Source: Scytalidium lignicola
Taxonomy: Eukaryota > Ascomycota > Leotiomycetes
Direction of reading: 5' to 3'
Length of the DNA stretch: 64,000 nt
NCBI GenBank assembly: GCA_002812745.2
Contig: NCSJ02000122.1
Location: 1-64,000 of the forward strand
In this document: in pieces, positions 56,940-64,000 of the stretch
Position numbering within the stretch: position 1 is the stretch's first letter
How the letters are laid out: each line of letters opens with the position of its first letter
Notes under the pieces: model-generated
Seen by the model: the letters and a program-made list of their open reading frames with translations, nothing else
Told to the model about the DNA's origin: nothing
Database searches by the model: none
Translations under genes and position numbers: made by a program

Positions 56940-57059
56940 GTGGTTGGTGTATGGGCTAGACCATACACCAATTGTAATATTGGTTTGCGTATGGGCTAGA
57001 CCATACACCAACCGTAATATTGGTGTATGGGCTAGACCGTTGGCGTATGGGCTGGAACA
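56940..57059. repeat. Right inverted repeat and subterminal repeats
   Basis: The terminal 40 bases (57020-57059) are the inverted copy of the left end. Just inside, TATGGGCTAGACC occurs at 56949-56961, 56989-57001 and 57026-57038. A perfect stem GGTGTATGG/CCATACACC lies around GCTAGA at 56946-56969. These are likely transposase-binding repeats. Confidence 0.8.
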
Positions 57060-57518
57060 TATTTATTAACAACTCCATTCCTGCTTGCAATCCAATATTA
57101 ATTTCAGGTGATATAAAAATCTAAAACCCTTTTAATGACTCAAGCAAATACCTGGTAGACCGAGCCTTGGTTAGTAAGAGTAAAATAGCCCCCTTCAGTC
57201 ATCAAATCCAAGCGCTGCACTATCCAATTCTGCACACTAACTCTCAACTTCTTCTTAGTAGTATCTAAAATCTCGAGGTCTACTGAAAGTGAACCTTGGT
57301 GCCCTGATTCCCCAGCCTGGGAGCTGGGACAAAGTTGAAGATAGGAGGGAAGCATCAAGACCTGTTGCTAACCACTCTATTGTTGAGAAAAACACACGTA
57401 TGGTTATTTACAGCCATCCAATACAGAGCAAATAATATAATCGTCATACTGTACTTGTACATATTAATGGAGAGAATGCTAAGATCATAGAGTATAGTTC
57501 TGTAAATGTTACACGCGA
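57060..57518. other. Intergenic region between transposon and regulator
   Basis: It starts with the right TATT duplication. A 72-codon minus-strand frame at 57140-57358 has no recognisable features. Nothing else is seen. Confidence 0.45.
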
Positions 57519-59970
57519 TCAGAAAAATGAAGCTGAATGGGTACCCCATAACAAATCATCCCACTGGAACCCATCCGTGTACATCAATTCCTCGAGACTC
57601 TGTGGCAAGTTCCAATTCTGTGGCTGACTAGCGGGCACCGGCATTTGATCTGGCACGGGATCCATTAACATCCCGTTGTCCATTCCTTTTGGCGTTGATA
57701 TCATCGCTAGCTGATTGGATCTCAGGGCCATCTGTGTTGTTGTGGTATTGATTACTGGTGTAGAAGTAGCATTAGGCACTCCAGCTTTTGTAATTAGCAT
57801 AGGTGCCTCTTGCGTAGGTTGCTGCTGCTGGACACGATACTTGGCCAAAACTTGCATGAGTGAGTCGTGAAGGTTCGCGGCTGCCCATGAGTGGCTCCTT
57901 GCGCCCTCGACAATGCGCAAGGCTTCGGCCTCATCACCGTGACGGATCTCGTCTTCTAGCAAGCCTGGTCTATTAATGTAGGCGTCCATCAGCAGCGCAA
58001 TGCTAGCCAGGAAGACGCCGTACAGCATTGCTGATAGGCGCAGCCGGATGAGTACAAAAGGATGCTGGGCCCTCTCGAGCTGTACCTCGGCGCGGATGAG
58101 CTCGCGCGCAGACTTGAGGCACTTCTCTCGCGACAAAGCGTAGGCTGGGTTGTTATTGGGGCCGGATGTGAGATATCTGAGATGCAGCTTACAGCGCTGG
58201 GTGTGGATGACCGAGTTGAGGAGGTAGGCCTGGACGAAAATGCCGGTCGACATAGAATCGGGATTTCCTTTGTAACTATCGAGGTGAAAGAAGGAAGGGA
58301 TATCGTGGATCATCTGGTCAAGCTTAGAGTCCAGGGCCATGACGTGTACGGGGTAGTTGGGCCCGCCTGAGCTGATCATGGTCATGGGATTGTGGTCAAC
58401 GATGCTACGTGAGATTTCTGCCAGGCGAATCCGCTGTAGGAAATAGGACATCTCAGTCGGCTGGGAGATAGGCAGCCCCATCTGATACCCATTGTCGACA
58501 AGGTCCATGTCGTTGATGTTGAGCGGCTTTTTGACCGTCATGTGCCGCGGGTTGGCCTGGTATACGCCCTCACCGGCGCCGCCATATCTCGCGGCCAATA
58601 GCCTGAAGCTATAGTGTTAGAATGATCGACTAGATATAGCAGATCCGTGAAACAAAAAGAGTCGGGACGGGGTTGGGAGAGAAAGAACAAAACATACCAG
58701 TCAGTAGCAATCAGATACCACCATACCCGGCGGCCAACCTCGGCCTGGATAGTGTTCGCGGTGGCTGCGTTTGATTCATGGTCGAGTCGATGCAGCCCCA
58801 GCTCGCGGCTCAATAATAAACCAGTGGATATGAGGGATCGATATCGGAGGGAAACGCCTTCCATATTGGACAATACGAAAGACAAGATAATTATCCCCTG
58901 GATAGTTTCTAGCGCTAGTGCCGGACCATTCTGTCCGCCATTGAGCACGCTGATACTTGCCTTAATCCACATGGGCGTTTGCGCACTGGCATGGGCCGCT
59001 GATGGGAAGATAGACCGCCCCCCCTCCTCATCATCATGCCGAGTCCATACCTCCGTTGTGCTCGCTATCATGCTGAGAAGCAGGACTATATGACCGGACT
59101 TGACGGGCCTCAGGGTCTCGATCTGCTGGTAGATGTCGTCGATGATAGCCGGCAGCGAGGGGTGGTGCACGACGTGATGGATGTAGCTGACGTTGGTGAT
59201 GAATTTGTCTAGAAGGACGCGGGCCTCATCATGTCGTGGCAGCCATATACAACGGATTGGCTTCCCCAACTGCACGATGTAGGTGGGTGCCCGTGGGATA
59301 TCCTGGATCCTTTCGATCTTGAACACTAGGTCTTCAACGTCTATGGATTCCTGCTCGCCGTGGTGAGTATATATGTGACTTAGGTATAAGCCGTAGCTGC
59401 AGACGACTGTTCAAGAGTCGGATAACGTACTCCAGAGCTCTGGACCATCGACACCCGCTCGAGATGTGCCACGACCTCCTTAATATGGTGAAGACCGGAC
59501 GATGCTGCGAGACTGACGGTTGAAGAAGGCGACTGGGAAACGTGGCGGCCATGGTCATCATCGTTGGGCGGGTGGCTTACGCTCTGCACCACACGCTTTT
59601 CCAGGTCAGCCGCAAGCCTCTTGAGTGACTTGAGCTCCTCGAGCAGCTGTGCCTGGTGGGAAGCAATCTGTGGAGATACCAGAGGCGGGGTGGTGGCAAT
59701 GGCAGTGGGAGGAGGAGGAGGAGGAGGATGGTGATGATGAGGTGGAGGTAGCGGCAGCTGCTGCTGATGCTCCAGCCCAGGAGCTGCTTCATGCTCTCCC
59801 GAGCTGGCTGTCTGCCCAGACGAAGATGGACCAAAGTGACATGTCTTTCCCCGGGACACGCAGTTCGTACACGGCAGCGGTCGTGTGCAGCGGAGTTTGC
59901 GAGCCCGGCAGAAGTCGCACGAATACTGGCCCTTGCGATGCGTCCGTCTTGTCGTTCTTGATGCCATCAT
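57519..59970 (-). CDS. Zn(II)2Cys6 transcription factor with His/Pro repeats
   Basis: Three exons (59431-59970, 58698-59350, 57519-58602) give about 758 residues. The zinc cluster CDFCRARKLRCTRPLPC...C is at about residues 18-45. A Gln-Leu-Pro, poly-His (HHHH) and poly-Pro stretch follows, then a leucine-rich coiled linker (LLEELKSLKRLAADLEKRV). The Fungal_trans domain (PF04082) spans the second and third exons, with RRVWWYLIATDWLLAARYGG across intron 2. The C-terminus is acidic-aromatic (ELMYTDGFQWDDLLWG), a likely activation domain. The first intron could use an alternative acceptor, so the junction near residue 180 is less certain. Its targets are not known. Confidence 0.87.
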
Positions 59971-61727
59971 GACTTTTCACGGAGTGTTTAGTTGCAATGG
60001 AAAGACGTCCATCCGTGGGTATTCCGTGGGATATATGTTTTATATACGGTATATTTGGTGTTTCTTGCCATTTGGAGGAGGTGACGGAATACCCGCGGAG
60101 CTATTTTCATTGGCTGAGAAGCCTTGCCCCTGCATAGTATCACTCCGCGCCCTCAATCCGATACATCTGTGCCAGTGGAAGGCCTAATTGATCATTGAGC
60201 ACCTTTCGAACGTTGCTTTTTGAATGAATGCTATGCTTCTCGTATCTTAGCATAGCCTGATGTAAGCCTACGTACATGTAAATTTCAAAACCTACCACTT
60301 GTTAAGACAGAGGAAGCTCCACCGGAGAGCTCGTCGGAAGACGTATCACTGAAGGCTATATCAGGCGGTGCGTTGTAATGCAAGTAGACTGAAAGGTCAA
60401 TAGTATCGTTAGAGATTCTAAAGCCCACTTCTGCTGTGAAGTTAATATACAGTCCAATAGCCATTTTCGAATTCTACTGTACCATCCCTTTATTCAATTA
60501 AGTCAATTAAGTGCATAATTCCAAGGCTTGGATGACTTTATTCATACTGACTTTGTCGGTGCTGTGAAGGTACACTCCCCAAACCGAGATGAGTGGGAAG
60601 GAGGCTTGGCGACCTTCTACTTTCACAACACCCTATTAAATGCTAATATGGTGTCAATATGTAACTTGCTAGTTCTGTTTGGTGTGTATTATTATCATAT
60701 ACCATTATGGGCACGTCTATTACCGTCAGAATGAGAGCATGCAGTAAATATTCCTTATCCCCGTCTTGTATCGATCAGATATATGAAATGAACTATCAGT
60801 ATTTCAAGGATTCCGAAAAGAAACGTACAGTCACTAATCTAGTACCAGAAGCAAATGCGCATGTCCTAGTACTTACTCCTTGCATCCGACTATGATTCAT
60901 TTAAAATGATAGCTCTATCCCGTTGATATATGTCAATATATCACACAGCAAACATGTCGTATTTACGCTACTGCAATTACAGGGGAATAAATTGCCCAAT
61001 CTCCTTTAATTCAGACGTCACTCTGCTAGAATCCTAATCACCTGAGCTCCTAGCGTCCTGTCTCCTTATATTCTGTTCACGAAATCAAACAAACAATGTC
61101 TCTCACTGTTTTCTCGTCATCTCGTCAAATTTTGATATTTTCCCCACCATCAATCACTCCCCCTTCCGCCTCACATGAATCGCTATCTGATTCTGCATAA
61201 TATGTCTGAAACGAATCAGGACACCTACATGATCGAGTACCACATGGATAAATTAAAAAAAAACTCAAGGAATGTCTGCCAGTTGCAGTCTTTCTTCTGT
61301 GATTCACCGTGAATATCAATTTTCTTCTCATTATTGGTGTCGTATTTCAATTGGGACATTCTACACTTTTGCGCATGCTTACGGAAGACTGGGGAATTGA
61401 ACCGATTATGGGATTCTAGCTGAAGGTAAAGAACCAGAGATGTTTTCAGATTCGTTGTTTAGACCTCTCTCCCAAAGCGAAAATATTTACTTTCCTAAAT
61501 CCACTCCTACCGTCCATGTATTCATTTCGGAACCACCCACTTTTCCTTATCCCTCATTCTTCAGCAGGCTGCAATTATAACCAACCCTTTCACAAGAGAC
61601 CGAAGACTCTAGTATATATGCTTCAATTGGGCATTTCCCCTCCTCTCTGAGCCGTTTCCAGGATTCCCTCACACTCATTACGTCAAAATCCAAAATACCC
61701 CATCATTCTTTGCTTCCCCCACCTACA
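59971..61727. other. Gene-poor region
   Basis: It contains the regulator's promoter, with TTCCGTGGGAT and ATCCGTGGGTA near 60010-60035 and CCCGCGGAG at 60092-60100. Only short unremarkable frames lie between 60200 and 61600; 61500-61727 is the promoter of the transferase gene, pyrimidine-rich near its start. Confidence 0.5.
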
Positions 61728-62264
61728 ATGAAGATCTACCTAGCTGGACCAGACGTCTTCGAGCCCAAGGCCATAGAAAAAGGCGAAGAGCTCAAGAAGC
61801 TCTGCGCAAAATACAATGCCGAAGGCCTCTTCCCGCTGGATAATGCATTCCACGGCATCGAGCACGGAAGCCTGGAACTAGCAACCGCGATTCGAGATGC
61901 GAATATGAAGTTGATCATGTCCTGTGACGCGGTGGTAGCTAACATGAATCCATTCCGGGCGCCGTCTATGGATATCGGGACGGCGTATGAGATGGGCGTG
62001 GGTGCGGCTCTGGGGAAAGTGGTTATTGGGTATTCGAAGGATGAGAGGTCGTATGTTGAGAAAGTCAAGGCTACTCGCAAAGTGGAGCGTGCAGATGATG
62101 GGCAACTTAGGGATGAGGACGGCATGGCTGTGGAGGAGTTCGCGTCGAATGGTGTGGGTTTGGTGGATAATCTTATGATTACTTGTGGTATGGAGAAGTT
62201 TTGTAGTACAGCTGAGGAGGCTATTCAGGCTGCTGTTGAACTGTTCGCGGCTAAGAAGAAATGA
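61728..62264 (+). CDS. Nucleoside 2-deoxyribosyltransferase-like protein
   Basis: A single exon encodes 178 residues starting MKIYLAGPDVF, the standard start of the family (PF05014). Next come GLFPLDNAFHG, then the active-site part AIRDANMKLIMSCDAVVANMNPFRAPSMDIGTAYEMGVGAALGK, in which the Asp and the Glu of GTAYEMG match the catalytic residues. The enzyme moves or releases deoxyribose from nucleosides in salvage; some relatives are 5'-monophosphate N-hydrolases. The ATG at 61728 is chosen since the family motif begins there. The length is usual. It stands alone in gene-poor DNA. Confidence 0.9.
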   Translation: MKIYLAGPDVFEPKAIEKGEELKKLCAKYNAEGLFPLDNAFHGIEHGSLELATAIRDANMKLIMSCDAVVANMNPFRAPSMDIGTAYEMGVGAALGKVVIGYSKDERSYVEKVKATRKVERADDGQLRDEDGMAVEEFASNGVGLVDNLMITCGMEKFCSTAEEAIQAAVELFAAKKK

Positions 62265-64000
62265 TTAAACGTTCACCGTACTATAGAGAAAGCATAAAAG
62301 GAACATATCCGATTCGCTGCTTTGAACACTGCCAAATATTAATCAACAGGTGAAAGATTGATTCGTGGGGTTCATTATTGTGATTGATTGGGGGTAAGGG
62401 TAAGCAGAGAAGATGTCCACTGAACAGCGTGTTACCAAGACCTCTCAAGGGTATGGACTTTTATTTCTTAGAGTGCTAAGTTCTTTCGCAGAGCAGATCA
62501 GTGTAAGTTAAAATAAGCTTAAGCACCCATAGATCCTCTTTGCTGTCGAGTGATTCGTTGCAATGAGTAGTGTCTAGTTTTAGGAAGGTGTAAATAGACC
62601 CCTGAAGATCGCCATGAGGTACCGTAGCGGCAGAAGCAGGTGTAAGCAATTACCTGGTAATTAATAGCGGGATCAGAGGCATCCATCCATCCATTGCACA
62701 ATATTCCAGTACAGACATGTATACTGGCCACATTCAACGAGTAACTAGCCTAGCATAATGATCAAACAAACTACCTATTTCGCAATTTATTAATTTCATT
62801 ACGGATATTAACTCGTAACCTATCTGGCTCTCATCCGAGACGAGGGAATGAAATAGGTGCAGTATCCGTTCCGCTTCCGACCCTCACTTCCGCTCGCCCT
62901 TCCGCCAGCGCTCCCCCGTTTGCTGAGTAAGTATGTGTAATCGACTCAAGCTAGGCTGGCAAACACTTGCAACACAGGTTTATCCGTACGGTCACTTGCA
63001 TGCGAAAGAGATATTGGATGGGTGCAAAGAGTATACCAATGCCTAAATGTTTGTTGATGCTGTCGCTGCTCACTGTCTCGGGAAGATACTTTGATCTGGT
63101 CTCGAAATCGGGGTGTCGTCCGACATTTTCTACTTTTTCTACTTTCGGGTCGGAATTACCGACCGGATAGCTGCAGCTGAGATAGTATCTCGCGATAATT
63201 ACACTAGACTAGCAGCAATAACCAACATAGACACGATATAATCGTAGAAATATGCCATTGGGTGAATTTCGCCATCACAAAGCGATTCGAAGAGATGTAT
63301 TACTGTAGCCGTTGGTTAGATGGCGTTGGGTGTATCGAAAGTATCGCACCTTTACCCCGTGGGGATGCCGAATAAAAATTGTCGACTGTGGAGCTTTTGA
63401 TATCAAAAAGTGTGGGAGGTGGACCCAGTATTTTAAGGGTCTAGCCATATCTGCATAAAGCAATAATGTCACTCCCAAAGGAATGAGATCCATCAAAAAA
63501 GTAATTACTGAACAGATGTCTGATTAGAATCAACATTTGTTCGATGGCTCTCCATCCACAACGAGCATGAGAAGCGAAATCTTTCCTCCCGACATCTACA
63601 TCCCGAAATCTCTATCCAGCTTGCCAGCTCTCCTCATTCACACTCTCCTCGACATCTTTCAACACCAACAGCAAGCCATCAACGAGGCTGCGCTACCGTC
63701 CTGAGCCATCTCCCAAAAGCCGTCTCACTCTGCCGACCAGCCTCCAGCGCTAGGCCAACCTATCTGAGTAGCCAAGCCCGTCCAGCACCACCCAGCATAG
63801 TCTCCTCGGCTCCTACCAAGTGCAATTGCCAAGTCCGTCCAACGTCAGAATTCAGGCTCAGACATACACACGATCTCTGGCCTTTCTGATTGGCAAGTTG
63901 GGCTCTACGCCCGCAAAAGTCCACCCAGGTCCAGACCCCATCTGCGCATCCCCAGCGACCCAGCGACCCAGCGGTTCCAGTCGTCGCTGCAGGAACCAAG
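62265..64000. other. Gene-poor right end
   Basis: No firm gene. A 45-codon frame starts at ATG 63568 (MRSEIFPPDIYIPKSLSSLPALL). A plus-strand frame is open from about 63768 to the window end without an ATG, in C-rich DNA, and could be part of a gene that continues outside. Repeated GCGACCCA units lie at about 63955-63972. Confidence 0.35.

Larger units (their letters stand above)
54705..57059 (+). mobile_element. Ginger-like DNA transposon, complete ends, dead transposase
   Basis: A 2355-base element bounded by 40-bp inverted repeats that match at 39 of 40 positions and begin with TGTTCC, and flanked by a TATT direct duplication (54701-54704 and 57060-57063). The internal gene has a retroviral-integrase-like core and a Cys-rich C-terminal part. 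TGT ends, a 4-bp duplication and an integrase-type DDE enzyme are the known marks of Ginger (TDD-type) DNA transposons. The intact ends and duplication show a real insertion, but at least five stop codons make it unable to move by itself. Confidence 0.85.

Noticed and set aside
59649..59972. Plus-strand frame rich in Glu and Trp opposite the third regulator
   Set aside because: It is the complement of the His/Pro repeat in the zinc-cluster gene.
61736..62125. A 129-codon minus-strand frame opposite the deoxyribosyltransferase
   Set aside because: Antisense shadow of a strong family match; Ser/Pro-rich without recognisable features.
63760..63999. Minus-strand frame at the window end
   Set aside because: No start support or family match; the base composition alone keeps it open.

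Overview
This is nuclear DNA of a filamentous ascomycete (Pezizomycotina). Genes carry short 50-130 base introns with GT...AG ends, and gene families are typical of these moulds: Zn(II)2Cys6 regulators, a HET protein, dicer and Argonaute, a fungal P450 and many MFS transporters. Genes are spaced and lie on both strands. A Leotiomycete is plausible, but the sequence alone does not fix the class. Isolated N bases sit beside homopolymer runs (15857, 26810, 37377, 48904-48907, 49086, 50652, 56326). Some one-base frameshifts are therefore probably assembly errors rather than mutations.

Region 1 (0.1-2.1 kb): a secreted conserved fungal protein with one apparent frameshift. Region 2 (3-24 kb): what looks like a catabolic gene cluster. 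It holds an SDR, a Zn2Cys6 regulator, an Ldh_2 oxidoreductase, a 3-hydroxyisobutyrate-dehydrogenase-like enzyme, a metallo-beta-lactamase-fold lactonase-like hydrolase, a carboxymuconolactone-decarboxylase-like protein, an ACS-type MFS importer, a decayed gene, an aldehyde dehydrogenase, a PEBP protein, a second regulator and a P450. A 7-mer, TCCGGGG, recurs in three of its promoter regions. The enzyme set fits uptake and breakdown of an organic acid or lactone; the substrate cannot be read from sequence. Region 3 (24-29 kb): a broken MCT-like transporter and a secreted TIM-barrel glycosidase-like protein.

Region 4 (30-39 kb): the RNA-silencing locus. An Argonaute and a dicer-like 2 protein are head to head, 958 bases apart, both with intact catalytic residues; a single N plus C-run makes dicer look split. 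Region 5 (39-48 kb): a BBE-type FAD oxidase, a tetraspanin-like protein, an AIF-like oxidoreductase with one nonsense codon, and a drug-type MFS transporter whose promoter holds three perfect TCCGCGGA elements.

Region 6 (43-57 kb) has many relics: a gene fragment, an unknown pseudogene, a CoA-ligase relic and an alpha/beta-hydrolase relic with three nonsense codons, then an intact HET gene and a complete but dead Ginger-like DNA transposon (54705-57059, 40-bp inverted repeats, TATT duplication). Most inferable lesions are C:G to T:A changes, which suggests RIP-type mutation. Region 7 (57.5-64 kb): a third Zn2Cys6 regulator, a nucleoside 2-deoxyribosyltransferase-like gene and gene-poor DNA.
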